From positions 70,012 to 118,472 of the forward strand of contig CADECM010000005.1 of the NCBI GenBank assembly GCA_902825845.1: DNA of 48,461 bases, given 5' to 3'. Positions 16,945 through 25,651 of this stretch are shown piece after piece. The first letter of the stretch is position 1, and the number at the start of each line of letters is the position of its first letter. The notes below the pieces were generated by a model, which had not been told where the DNA came from, did not search any database, and worked only from the letters and a program-made list of their open reading frames with translations. Position numbers and translations under genes: made by a program. Source of the DNA: an uncultured beta proteobacterium (GTDB taxonomy: Bacteria > Pseudomonadota > Gammaproteobacteria > Burkholderiales > SG8-41).

Positions 16945-17787
16945 TTATTCGCCCGCAGCGCCGTATTTGCGCATATAACTCTCGTGCCGGAATAGAAAAT
17001 CCGCACCGACGATGCGGTGATCAAACCCATCCGGACGAAAACGATAGTCGACAAAGCCGACTTCCCGCATGCCCCAATGCAACGCCGTGGGCGGCGAGTT
17101 CACGCAGGCGGTGGAGGGCGCCCAGATGTAGTAGATGCCGTCCAGCGCAAACGCCCGCGTCTGATGTTTGTGACCACTGCTGACCAGCCGCACGCGGTGG
17201 CGCTTGCACAGATCGAGCAGCCGCTGGCGGCTGCCGCTGTCGATACACGACTGGCGCAGTGCGAGGTCTTCGTAATCGGGTTCCGACGGGTGATCGAGGA
17301 ACAGCGGCTTGTGCAGGAACAGCGCCGCCGGCTTGCCGGAGAATCCCGTCAGCGTATGCGCCAGCCAGTCCCATTGCGCGGCTTCCGCCGACTGCCCGTT
17401 GCTGCCCAGCAGCTGTGAATTGATACCCACGAAGCCCCAGCCCGCGGCCTCGAACGCCCAGCGCTCGTCGCCAAAGTGCGACGCGAAGCGCGCGCGCCGT
17501 GCGTCGCTCACGCGCTGCGGCATTTTGCCGGAGACGATGTTGTCGCCGATGTCGTGGTTACCGGGCAGGCAGCGCCAGGGCACAGGCAGCTTCCCGATCT
17601 GTTCGCGTGCAAACGCGTGGTCGGCGTCGGCGTCCGGATCGCCCAGCACCAGATCGCCGTTCGCCACCACCAGATGCGGCCGTTCTCGCGCGATCCAGCG
17701 CGCCACCTTCAGCCAGTTGTCGAGATGCAGTTCCTGCCCGGCGCCCAGGTGAATATCCGCGACCTGCACCAGTCTGTATTCGTCCAT
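16945..17787 (-). CDS. Calcineurin-like metallophosphoesterase
   Basis: A 280-aa cytoplasmic enzyme with all metal-binding motifs in order: ADIHLG (DxH), VVANGDLVLGD (GD), LPGNHDIGD (GNHD), LFLHKPLF (H) and SSGHKHQTRA (GHxH). It is of the CpdA/Icc-type phosphodiesterase size; the substrate is open. It starts 9 bp after the preceding Bug gene on the same strand, so the two are likely co-transcribed. Confidence 0.88.
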   Translation of the reverse strand: MDEYRLVQVADIHLGAGQELHLDNWLKVARWIARERPHLVVANGDLVLGDPDADADHAFAREQIGKLPVPWRCLPGNHDIGDNIVSGKMPQRVSDARRARFASHFGDERWAFEAAGWGFVGINSQLLGSNGQSAEAAQWDWLAHTLTGFSGKPAALFLHKPLFLDHPSEPDYEDLALRQSCIDSGSRQRLLDLCKRHRVRLVSSGHKHQTRAFALDGIYYIWAPSTACVNSPPTALHWGMREVGFVDYRFRPDGFDHRIVGADFLFRHESYMRKYGAAGE

Positions 17788-17796
17788 CGCGGCGGC

Positions 17797-18783
17797 TTAC
17801 TTCTTTTTGCCCAGTCCGATGGCCTCGTAGAATTCCTGGTACTCCGGCATGCGCTTGGCGAGAAACTGCGTGAACGCCTCGCTGCCCATGAAGATGTCCT
17901 GAAAAATATTGCGCTTGGCGATTTCCTTCCACTCGGCGGATTCGTGAGCCTTCTTGAGTGCCGTTTCCATGGTGGCGACCGCCTCCTTCGGCACGCCGGC
18001 GGTGAAGGTAAAGCCGCGTATGGTGCCCGCGGTGATCGGGTAGCCGAGTTCCTGCAGCGTAGGCACATCCGGCGCCTGCGGCAGGCGCCGGTCGGACGTT
18101 ACCGCGAGTACGCGCACCTTCTTGCCCTCGACGAAAGGCAGTCCCTCGCTCAGATTCTCGGTGCTGAACGTGGTATGCCCGCCGGCGACGGAGGTGACAG
18201 CTTCGCTGCCGCCCTTGAAGTTGACGAACTTGATGCGCGATCCCGGCGCCTGCTTTTCCATCAGGTGTATCACCATCCTGCCGGTGCCGGCCGCCGAGGT
18301 TGTCGCGCCCACCAGCGAGGACGAATCCTGCTGCATCGCCTTCATCAAATCCTTGAAGGTCTTGAACGGCGAATCCGCCTTGACCATGATGGTCTGCGGA
18401 TCGATCGCGAACAGTGCCAGCGGCGTGTAATTTTCGAGCCCGATCTTCGTTTCAGCGCGGAACGCCATCAGCAATATGGTGCTCGTCACCGACATCACGG
18501 TGTACGGATCGCCACGCTTGGTCATGAAGTATTTGTAGCCGATGATGCCGGCGCCGCCGACACGATTGTTGACCGTGAGCAACTCCGGCAACAATTTTTG
18601 TTTGCGGATGATTTCGGCCACCGAGCGCGAAACCACATCGCCGCCGCTGCCCGCCGACGTGGTCACGATCACTTCGATGGGTTTGTTCGGGTACGATTGC
18701 GCCCCCGCCGGTACGGCGGACAGTACCGCCAGCGCGCCGATGCCGCTCCTGATCACCCTGCCGACAACTGTTCCTGAATCCAT
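17797..18783 (-). CDS. Bug/TctC-family solute-binding protein, tandem paralogue A
   Basis: A 328-aa protein with signal peptide (IGALAVLSAVPAGAQS), then SYPNKPIEVIVTTSAGSGGD. It closely matches its upstream neighbour along the whole mature length (shared blocks ENYTPLALFAIDPQTIMV and GTIRGFTFTAGVPKEAV), by eye about three-quarters identical. The first loop has TTSAGSGGD where most Bug proteins have PFxxGGxxD, so this pair forms a distinct subgroup, perhaps with a different ligand. AAGGAGGG lies before the ATG at 18783. The gap to its paralogue is 53 bp. Confidence 0.9.
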   Translation of the reverse strand: MDSGTVVGRVIRSGIGALAVLSAVPAGAQSYPNKPIEVIVTTSAGSGGDVVSRSVAEIIRKQKLLPELLTVNNRVGGAGIIGYKYFMTKRGDPYTVMSVTSTILLMAFRAETKIGLENYTPLALFAIDPQTIMVKADSPFKTFKDLMKAMQQDSSSLVGATTSAAGTGRMVIHLMEKQAPGSRIKFVNFKGGSEAVTSVAGGHTTFSTENLSEGLPFVEGKKVRVLAVTSDRRLPQAPDVPTLQELGYPITAGTIRGFTFTAGVPKEAVATMETALKKAHESAEWKEIAKRNIFQDIFMGSEAFTQFLAKRMPEYQEFYEAIGLGKKK

Positions 18784-18836
18784 TGCGCCCTCCTTGGTTT
18801 GGAATACCACGTTATCCCTTGTGCCGGACATGCCCG

Positions 18837-19814
18837 CTATTTTTTCTTCTGGCCCAGTCCGATCGCGTCATAGAATTCCTTGTATTCCTGCAGCCGTGCC
18901 GCCAGAAATTTGCCGAATTCCGCACTGCCCATGAACACGTCCTGAAAGATATTGCGCTTGGCAATTTCCTTCCACTCGGCGGAGTCATGCGCTTTCTTGA
19001 GCGCGGCCTCCATGGTCGTTACTGCCTCTTTCGGCACGCCCGCGGTGAAGGTAAACCCGCGTATGGTGCCGGCGCTGATCGGATAGCCCAGTTCCTGCAT
19101 GGTCGGTACATCGGGTGCCTGCGGCAGGCGCTTGTCGGCGGATATCGCCAGCACGCGCACCTTCCTGCCTTCGACGAAGCCCAGGCCTTCGCTCAAATTC
19201 TCGGTGGTAAAGCTGGTATGGCCGCCGGCCACCGAGGTGACCGCTTCGCTGCCGCCTTTGAAGGTGACGAACTTTAGCCGCGAGCCCCCCGCATGCTTTT
19301 CCATGAGATGCACCACCAGGCGGCCGGTACCGGTGGCCGACGTGGTCGCGGCCACCAGCGAATCCGGCTTGGTACGCGCGGCCTCCATCAGATCCTTGAA
19401 CGTTTTAAACGGTGAATCGTACGGCACCATGATGGTCTGCGGATCGATCGCAAACAGCGCCAGCGGCGTGTAGTTTTCCAACCCGATATTGACATCGGGA
19501 CGATAAGCCATCACCAGCAGCGTGCCGGTCACCGACATCATCACGTACGGATCGGCACGCTTGGTCTTGAAATAACTGAATCCCACCACGCCCGCGCCAC
19601 CCACCCGGTTGTTGACGTTGATCGTCTGCGGCAGCAACTTTTCCTTGCGCATGATCTCGGCAACGGTCCGAGATACCACGTCGCCGCCGCTGCCTGCGGA
19701 GGTGTGCACCACCAGTTCAATGGGTTTGGTGGGATAGCGCTGTGCCAGAGCCGTTGTTGCCGCACATGCGGCGCTTGCACAAAACAGGGCAATCAAACCG
19801 TTGCCGATAGCCAT
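18837..19814 (-). CDS. Bug/TctC-family solute-binding protein, tandem paralogue B
   Basis: A 325-aa protein with signal peptide ending TTALAQ, then RYPTKPIELVVHTSAGSGGD. It is the first of a tandem pair on the minus strand and diverges from the AtzG-like/amidase operon. CGGAGGAAGG precedes the ATG. Both paralogues end in GLGKKK or GLGQKKK and share the unusual SAGSGGD loop, which suggests recent duplication and divergence to different ligands. Confidence 0.9.
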   Translation of the reverse strand: MAIGNGLIALFCASAACAATTALAQRYPTKPIELVVHTSAGSGGDVVSRTVAEIMRKEKLLPQTINVNNRVGGAGVVGFSYFKTKRADPYVMMSVTGTLLVMAYRPDVNIGLENYTPLALFAIDPQTIMVPYDSPFKTFKDLMEAARTKPDSLVAATTSATGTGRLVVHLMEKHAGGSRLKFVTFKGGSEAVTSVAGGHTSFTTENLSEGLGFVEGRKVRVLAISADKRLPQAPDVPTMQELGYPISAGTIRGFTFTAGVPKEAVTTMEAALKKAHDSAEWKEIAKRNIFQDVFMGSAEFGKFLAARLQEYKEFYDAIGLGQKKK

Positions 19815-19889
19815 ACCTTCCTCCGGTTATTATTGGGCGGGCAGAGTTTAGCTGCTTCAGACCCACCCTGCAGTACGTTGCACTACATA

Positions 19890-19915
19890 CCCATAACTAT
19901 CTGTTTTTATTCATA
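19890..19915 (-). repeat. AT-rich intergenic element, copy 5
   Basis: On the minus strand the core reads AAAAACAGATAGTTA (19894-19908), a perfect consensus match. It lies between the divergent Bug gene and AtzG-like gene, about 85 bp upstream of the latter, and its T-rich strand is that gene's coding strand. Confidence 0.75.
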
Positions 19916-19994
19916 TTTTTACTTTCGCGCCCGAACCGGGGTAGCCACGGTCCGGCACACGCTAGAATCATTTCAACTTACCAGGGAGACACCT

Positions 19995-20201
19995 ATGGCA
20001 GACCACGACCTTACGCTGGACGATGTGCGCGGCATGGCCGCGGACATTGGCATGACGCGCCTGAACGATACGCAGTTGCAGGAATTGTTGCGCGCGGCCG
20101 GCGCGGCGCGCGCGCGGCGCGCATCGCTGCACACCGAAATGCTCCATTATGCCGACGAGCCATCGCACGTGTTCCAGCTGAACGATGGAGGCAGGCCATG
20201 A
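19995..20201 (+). CDS. AtzG-like small subunit of an amidase
   Basis: A 68-aa, GatC-like helical protein (LDDVRGMAADIGMTRLNDTQ, then a C-terminal YADEPSHVFQLNDGG). AtzG/GatC proteins pair with amidase-signature hydrolases and stabilise them; in AtzGE the small subunit is needed for biuret-related hydrolysis. Here it overlaps the amidase start by 4 bp (ATGA), the usual arrangement for such partners. GGGAG precedes the ATG. Confidence 0.75.
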   Translation: MADHDLTLDDVRGMAADIGMTRLNDTQLQELLRAAGAARARRASLHTEMLHYADEPSHVFQLNDGGRP

Positions 20202-21601
20202 GCGCGACGGACGATCTGGCCTGGCTCACCGTCGCCGCGGCCGCGGAACTGTTGCGCGCGAAAAAATTGTCGCCGGTCGAATACACACAAGCGTTGATCG
20301 CGCGCGGCGAACGTCACGATAAACACTACAACGCCTATCTTCGCGCCACCCCGGACATTGCCCTCGCGGACGCGCGCCGCGCCGAAAGCGAAATCCAGCG
20401 CGGCGAATGGCGGGGCCCGTTTCACGGCGTGCCGTACGGGCTGAAAGACATCGTCGACTACGCCGGTCTCCCGACCACGGCTCACTCCAAAATTCTGCAG
20501 GACAATATTGCCAATGCCGATGCCGTGGTCACGCAGAAACTGCGCGCGGCGGGCGGCGTGTTCATGGGCAAGCTCTCCACGCACGAATTCGCCACCGGCG
20601 GGCCGTCATTCGATCTGCCGTGGCTGCCGGCGCGCAACCCGTGGAACCGCGACCATTTTTGCGGCGGCTCCTCCAGCGGTTCCGGCACGGCGACCGCCGC
20701 GGGCTTTCTGCCGGCGGCGATCGGCACCGACACCGGCGGTTCGGTGCGCAATCCGGCAACCATGTGCGGCATCATCGGCATGAAAGCCACCTACGGATTG
20801 GTCAGCCGGCGCGGCGTGGTGCCGCTCGCGTACTCGCTCGATCACGTCGGCACGCTTACGCGCACGGTGCGCGACAACGCGCTGATGCTTGACCTGATTG
20901 CGGGCCACGATGCGCTGGACCCCGGCAGCGTCAATCGTGCCGCGGGTGGCTATACCGGGCAACTCGGCCGCGATATCCGGGGCCTGCGCATCGGCGTACT
21001 GCGCCACTTTTACACGCGCGACATGCAGGCCGATGCGGAAATGGCCGCGAGCATCGACGGCGCCGCGAAGCAACTCGGCGAACTGGGTGCGGTGGTCAGC
21101 GAAGTGTCCACCGCGCCACTGGGCGAATACCTCGCGGTCAACCGCACCATCCTCACCAGCGAAGCATTCGCCGTGCACGAAAAATGGCTGCGTGAACGGC
21201 CGCAGGACTACGGCGCGCTGGCGCGCGAACGCATCATGGCGGGCGCCTTCGTGCGCGCGGCCGATTATGTAAATGCCACGCGGCTGCGCCGCAAGCTGAC
21301 CCACGCCTTCCACGCGCTGTTCGAGCAGGTGGACGTTATTGTCACCGCCAGCGCCATGGATCCCGCCTGCCGCATCGACGACGAAAAAGCGGTGGACTAC
21401 ACCTACGGCCGGCAGGCCCGCGCGCCGTTCAACGTCACCGGCAGTCCGGCACTGTCGGTGCCCACCGGATTCACACAAAGCGGTTTGCCGCTGGGCATGC
21501 AACTTGTCGGCAAACCGTTCAGCGAGGCGCTGCTCTACCGCGTGGCGTACGCCTATGAGCAGGCCATGCCGTGGGCGAACAAGCATCCGGACCTGCGGTG
21601 A
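20198..21601 (+). CDS. Amidase-signature family hydrolase (AtzE/GatA-like)
   Basis: A 467-aa enzyme. The catalytic lysine is K83 in PYGLKDIVDYAG; the cis-serine is in HFCGGSSSGSG (158-160); the nucleophile is S182 in GTDTGGSVRNPA. These form the Ser-cisSer-Lys triad. Length and C-terminus (ALSVPTGFTQSGLPLGMQLVG) match AtzE/GatA-type enzymes that hydrolyse small amides. It has no signal peptide. It overlaps its small partner upstream and the alpha/beta hydrolase downstream, so the three form one operon. The substrate is unknown. Confidence 0.92.
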   Translation: MSATDDLAWLTVAAAAELLRAKKLSPVEYTQALIARGERHDKHYNAYLRATPDIALADARRAESEIQRGEWRGPFHGVPYGLKDIVDYAGLPTTAHSKILQDNIANADAVVTQKLRAAGGVFMGKLSTHEFATGGPSFDLPWLPARNPWNRDHFCGGSSSGSGTATAAGFLPAAIGTDTGGSVRNPATMCGIIGMKATYGLVSRRGVVPLAYSLDHVGTLTRTVRDNALMLDLIAGHDALDPGSVNRAAGGYTGQLGRDIRGLRIGVLRHFYTRDMQADAEMAASIDGAAKQLGELGAVVSEVSTAPLGEYLAVNRTILTSEAFAVHEKWLRERPQDYGALARERIMAGAFVRAADYVNATRLRRKLTHAFHALFEQVDVIVTASAMDPACRIDDEKAVDYTYGRQARAPFNVTGSPALSVPTGFTQSGLPLGMQLVGKPFSEALLYRVAYAYEQAMPWANKHPDLR

Positions 21602-22659
21602 CCGCTCGCACGAGCGATACCGACGACGTACACTTGGTCGTCGCACGACAGGGCAGCTTTTTCGTCGGCGGCCGCAGGCTGACTGCACCGGGCACCTACG
21701 ATCCTGCGCTATCACCCGACGGTTCCGATCCTGGACAACAGTTCTGGGTCGATCAAATGTATGTGCAGTATCAAGTCCCGGAAAACCCGCGCCGCTACCC
21801 ACTGATCCTGGTGCATGGCGGCAGCGGCACCGGCCGTGTGTGGGAAACCACGCCCGATGGGCGCGAGGGCTATCAAACCCTGATGTTGCGACGGGGCTAC
21901 GCCGTATACATCGTTGATTTCCCGCGGCGCGGGCGCTCGGGTTATCCCAGCTTCAACGGCCCGTTCGGCACCTTGGCGGGCGAACCGGTAGTCGCCAATC
22001 GCACCGGACAAGCCGGTGTGCAATACGCATGGTCGCGCTGGCGGCTGGGACCCCGCTATCCCGAAGTATTTCCGGCGCAGCAGTTTCCCATGCAGGCGGT
22101 GGACCAATTCATGCAGCACCTCGTGCCCACGGTGTCGGACGATGCCGAAATCATCAGCAGCGCGCTGATCCAGCTACTCGACAAAATTGGCCCGGCAATC
22201 CTGGTGACCCATTCGCAGTCGGGCCTGTTCGGCTGGCTCGCCGGCGCGCGCTCGCCGCACGTGCAAGGCATCGTGTCCTACGAACCCGGCTTTGTGTTCA
22301 AACAGGGCGAGGTGCCGCCGCCGATTGCGCTCTACAAGGGCAGCCAGCCAGCGGGCACGCCGGTAACGCCTGCGGCGTTCGCACGGCTCGCGCAAATTCC
22401 GCTGCAGGTGGTGTACGGCGACAACATCCCCTCGCAACCGATACCCGACCTCGTCGCCGACGGCCGCCGCGCGCAGGTGGCCGCCTCAAAACTGTTCGCC
22501 GAAGCGCTTAACAAACAGGGCGGTCAGGCGAGCGTGCTGCATCTGCCTGAAGCCGGCCTGTTCGGCAACTCTCACTTCATGTTTTCCGATCTCAACAATG
22601 TGCAGGTCGCAGACCAGTTATCGCTGTTCCTGAGAGGCAAGGGGTTGCATCGCCGGTAA
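21598..22659 (+). CDS. Alpha/beta hydrolase
   Basis: A 353-aa enzyme starting at a GTG (21598) that overlaps the amidase stop by 4 bp; an ATG at 21571 would give a longer overlap. The oxyanion region is RYPLILVHGGSGTGRVWE, with HGG. The nucleophile elbow is VTHSQSGLFGWL, a variant of GxSxG. The catalytic histidine is likely in LFGNSHFMFSD near the end. No signal peptide is seen. It probably cleaves an ester or lactone linked to the amidase substrate, but this is only inferred from the operon. Confidence 0.85.
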   Translation: MTARTSDTDDVHLVVARQGSFFVGGRRLTAPGTYDPALSPDGSDPGQQFWVDQMYVQYQVPENPRRYPLILVHGGSGTGRVWETTPDGREGYQTLMLRRGYAVYIVDFPRRGRSGYPSFNGPFGTLAGEPVVANRTGQAGVQYAWSRWRLGPRYPEVFPAQQFPMQAVDQFMQHLVPTVSDDAEIISSALIQLLDKIGPAILVTHSQSGLFGWLAGARSPHVQGIVSYEPGFVFKQGEVPPPIALYKGSQPAGTPVTPAAFARLAQIPLQVVYGDNIPSQPIPDLVADGRRAQVAASKLFAEALNKQGGQASVLHLPEAGLFGNSHFMFSDLNNVQVADQLSLFLRGKGLHRR

Positions 22660-22677
22660 GCGCGGCGCGCTTGCGCC

Positions 22678-24414
22678 CTACCCCGCCAATCCGCGTTCCT
22701 GCGCGCGGCTGGACTTGTCCTGGTCGGCGTGCTGCAGCAGCGATCGAAGGTCGTGACCATGCTCTGGACACAGTGCCAGACCGATCGCCGCATCGACGAC
22801 AACCTTTTCAGGTTCGGCCGCAGCCGCATTCAGCGATTGCAATGGCGCGGCCAGCACGCTTTCAAGTTTTGCGCGCGCGGTTTCTGCGTCTTTGCGATTG
22901 CCGACGTCATCCAGAAATACCGCGAATTCGTCGCCGCTGAAACGCGCGGCCAGATCGCCGCCGCGCAGATTCGCCTCCAACCGGCGCGCGATTTCAGCCA
23001 GCACCCGGTCGCCCGCGTCGATCCCGTATTGATCGTTGATGTGGCTGAACTGGTTCAGATCGACCAGCAACACGGCAAACGGACGATTGTCATCGCGCCG
23101 CCGGTGGCGAACAATGCGCTCCTCAATGCGCCGCAACATGGCCTCGCGGTTGGCGATCCCGGTCAGCCGGTCGGTGCGCAACAGCCGCTGCATGTGCGCG
23201 AACGATTTTGCGAGTTCGCCGATCTCGTCGTTGCGGTGTACCGGAAGGTTAGAATCGAGCTTGCCGTCGCCCACGTCGCGCGCCGCAACGGCCAGCTTGC
23301 GCAAATCCGCGGCAATGGCATTGAGCACCGCAAAACCGATCGCGGCAATCAGCAAACAGGCCAGCACCGCCAATCCGACCGAGCGCTGCACGCTGTGCGT
23401 CACCTTGTACATGAAGTCGTGCCGTGGCACGCCCACCACGACCACCCAGTCGAGGCCGGCGCGGTCGCGCAGCCGCGTGTAACCGGCCTGCACCACCTCT
23501 CCGTCGGGGCCGACAAAAAAGCTGGTGCGCGTGCCGGTGGGCGCGGCCGATTCACCGATGAGTGCCTTGACGATGCTGTAGGTCGAGGCAATCCACGGGT
23601 CGCCGCTGGTGGCCGCATTGATTCGCGCATCGGCACCGCCGCTCGGGCGCAAATGGGCGCCACGCGAGGTCGCCAGCAGATGGCCGTCCTGTTCCACGAT
23701 GAAGGCGAATCCGTTGGCACTGAGATTCAGTCCCTTAAGGAATTCGCTCAGGTGCTGCAGCGACACATCGGTCGCCACCACGCCTTCGAATGTGCCGGCG
23801 GCGTTGGCCACGCGCCGTGCGCGCGTGGCTACGAGCTGCCGCGTCTTGAAGTCCACATAAACGCCGGTCCATGCATGCCCGGGCGCACGTTGTCCCGCCT
23901 TGAACCAGGGGCGCTCGCGAGGGTCGAATAGCCGCTCTTCCAACGCTGCCGGGCGCAGTTCACCGTAGAGTGTGGTGTAGTGGAAAATCTGCCGCGACGA
24001 GCGGTTGTCCGTGCGCAGCCGCAGCTCGGCTTCGGTGCTGGAATCCCGCCATAATCCAAAGAAATGCCCTTTATTGTTACCGTAATAGGCGTAGTTGTTC
24101 GCGTCGCGGTTGATCGAGGTCGCAAGCCAGAATCGCGTGCGCAATGCGTTTATGTCGTCGCTGACCGAGGCGGGTGCTGGAATGTCCGGCGGAAAGGCGG
24201 TTTCCAGAACGGCTTCAGACCCCGCGACATGTTTATCCACGGCCTGCGCGATGCGATTCACGGTCTCAACCACCACCCTGTCGGCAAGCGTATCGACCGC
24301 TTCATGTCCCGCGGTGTAGGACAGCCAGCCAATAATGGCCGCCGCCATCAACAACAGCACCACGTACGGCAGCGTCAGCATATGGCGCAGTGAAACACGC
24401 GACAGCAGGTTCAT
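22678..24414 (-). CDS. Membrane-bound diguanylate cyclase with periplasmic dCACHE sensor
   Basis: A 578-aa protein. One helix (about 14-32) leads into a long periplasmic double-CACHE-like domain (RERPWFKAGQRAPGHAWTGVY, then TFEGVVATDVSLQHLSEFL). A second helix (about 345-365) is followed by a HAMP-like linker and a GGDEF domain. The active motif reads SGDEF (493-497) and is preceded five residues earlier by an RGGD inhibitory site. DLNQFSHIND replaces the usual DLDxFKxIND. SGDEF forms can be active, so activity is possible but reduced. The C-terminal tail lacks the usual ALYxAKxxGRN end. It senses a small ligand and makes cyclic di-GMP. Confidence 0.85.
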   Translation of the reverse strand: MNLLSRVSLRHMLTLPYVVLLLMAAAIIGWLSYTAGHEAVDTLADRVVVETVNRIAQAVDKHVAGSEAVLETAFPPDIPAPASVSDDINALRTRFWLATSINRDANNYAYYGNNKGHFFGLWRDSSTEAELRLRTDNRSSRQIFHYTTLYGELRPAALEERLFDPRERPWFKAGQRAPGHAWTGVYVDFKTRQLVATRARRVANAAGTFEGVVATDVSLQHLSEFLKGLNLSANGFAFIVEQDGHLLATSRGAHLRPSGGADARINAATSGDPWIASTYSIVKALIGESAAPTGTRTSFFVGPDGEVVQAGYTRLRDRAGLDWVVVVGVPRHDFMYKVTHSVQRSVGLAVLACLLIAAIGFAVLNAIAADLRKLAVAARDVGDGKLDSNLPVHRNDEIGELAKSFAHMQRLLRTDRLTGIANREAMLRRIEERIVRHRRRDDNRPFAVLLVDLNQFSHINDQYGIDAGDRVLAEIARRLEANLRGGDLAARFSGDEFAVFLDDVGNRKDAETARAKLESVLAAPLQSLNAAAAEPEKVVVDAAIGLALCPEHGHDLRSLLQHADQDKSSRAQERGLAG

Positions 24415-24527
24415 GCCCTCCCCCCGATGTTAGCGGTTCGAATTACCCGATAAGCATATGCACAAATGTAGACGCGATCGGCCGCCGGGTCAAATGACCG
24501 GCGTCGGCAGGCCGAAGGAAACGAAAC

Positions 24528-25538
24528 CTAATGCAGCTCTGGCAATCTACCCTTCGGCACTGCCAGCAGCGCCTCATAAATCTTGCGGTCGATCTCGAGT
24601 CCTTCGCGCGCAAGGCGCGCGCGTTCACGCGCCGAGCGTTCGCCCGGCAATCGGATTTCGTCGACGCCGGGCTGGCGCGGCGCGGCTTTTACGCGGGCCA
24701 TCATCTCGCTCATGTGCCGCCGGAAATCGTCGCCGGGCAACATCAGTTCGGGATTGATCGCCATCATCAGATAGCCGTAAATTTTGTCGTCGCCAAAACC
24801 TGCGCCCGCCAGCACCCCCAGCGCCTGCATCGCCAGTGCGAGCGCAAACCCCTTGTAGCCACCGAACGGCAGGAGAGTCGCCACCTTCAGCGGATCGCGC
24901 GTGAGCTGACCCTGCGCATCCATCGCCACGCCTTCGGGCAACGGTGTGCTGAGGCGCTCGCGGAACTGCAAATCGGTGCCCATGAAGGCGGAGGTGCCCA
25001 GATCGATTACCAGCGGTTCGGCTGTCGTCGGAAAGGCAAACGCGACCGGGTTGGTGCCGTTGACGGGGCCCTTGGAGCCGGGCGCAGCCACATGCGCGCG
25101 GCTGCTGACGCTGTGGATGCCCACCATGCCCGCGCGCGCCGCCATGTCGACATAGTACGCGCTGCGCCCGCTCATCCAGGAGTTGTTCACACCCACCACC
25201 GCGATGCCGCTGTCGCGCGCCTTGGCAATCGCGGTTTGCGTGGCGTGGTACATCGTAATCATGCCGTTGTGGTTGCCGCCATCATAAAGCACCGAGTTGG
25301 CGGTCTCGCGCAGCACGCGCATGCGCCGGCGCGGCTCGCGCAGCAACGGATGCTCGACCACGTTGAGTATCTTCGGCAACCCCGAATATTCGTAGCCGCA
25401 CAGCCCCGCATCAACGACGTGATCGGCAATGATGCGCGCCTCTTCAGCGTCAAAGCCAGCTTTTTGCAGCACCGCCAGGGACAGCGACTGCGCTTCGCCG
25501 ACACTCAGACGCACGCGCTCGCTGGAAATATTTTCCAT
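24528..25538 (-). CDS. Malate/L-lactate dehydrogenase-family (Ldh) oxidoreductase, variant active site
   Basis: A 336-aa enzyme of the NAD(P)-dependent Ldh/DpkA fold (GTNPVAFAFPTT, then PFGGYKGFALALAMQALGVLAGA). Two motifs that normally hold active-site residues differ: the usual RGHDSHGxGRLP is CGYEYSGLPKI, and the usual NSNHFG is NSWMSG, so both conserved histidines and the arginine are lost. The enzyme may reduce an unusual substrate or have lost activity. I chose the ATG at 25538, which is better spaced from AGGAT than 25544. It lies downstream of the SDR on the same strand, with a repeat copy between. Confidence 0.85.
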   Translation of the reverse strand: MENISSERVRLSVGEAQSLSLAVLQKAGFDAEEARIIADHVVDAGLCGYEYSGLPKILNVVEHPLLREPRRRMRVLRETANSVLYDGGNHNGMITMYHATQTAIAKARDSGIAVVGVNNSWMSGRSAYYVDMAARAGMVGIHSVSSRAHVAAPGSKGPVNGTNPVAFAFPTTAEPLVIDLGTSAFMGTDLQFRERLSTPLPEGVAMDAQGQLTRDPLKVATLLPFGGYKGFALALAMQALGVLAGAGFGDDKIYGYLMMAINPELMLPGDDFRRHMSEMMARVKAAPRQPGVDEIRLPGERSARERARLAREGLEIDRKIYEALLAVPKGRLPELH

Positions 25539-25583
25539 CGGCATATCCTGTCAGGCGGTTGGACGCAGCTTGCGCCAGGACGA

Positions 25584-25606
25584 CGTAAGTATTTGTTTTT
25601 ATTTGG
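25584..25606 (-). repeat. AT-rich intergenic element, copy 6
   Basis: On the minus strand the core reads AAAAACAAATACTTA (25586-25600), a perfect consensus match. It lies between the SDR stop and the Ldh-type start. Unlike most copies, its A-rich strand is the coding strand of both neighbours. Confidence 0.75.
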
Positions 25607-25615
25607 TTTTCTAAG

Positions 25616-25639
25616 ACCCTCCCGTACTCACGGGAGGGT
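25616..25639 (-). terminator. Strong hairpin after the SDR gene, no U-run
   Basis: ACCCTCCCGT pairs perfectly with ACGGGAGGGT around the 4-nt loop ACTC, 12 bp after the SDR stop on the minus strand. The bases after it are CTTAGAAAACC, not U-rich, so it is not a classical intrinsic terminator; an mRNA-end stabiliser or Rho-linked end is possible. Confidence 0.45.
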
Positions 25640-25651
25640 GTCACTGCCGGG

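Noticed and set aside
17476..18777. A long plus-strand open frame opposite the metallophosphoesterase and Bug genes
   Set aside because: It has no family motifs and crosses two convincing minus-strand genes.
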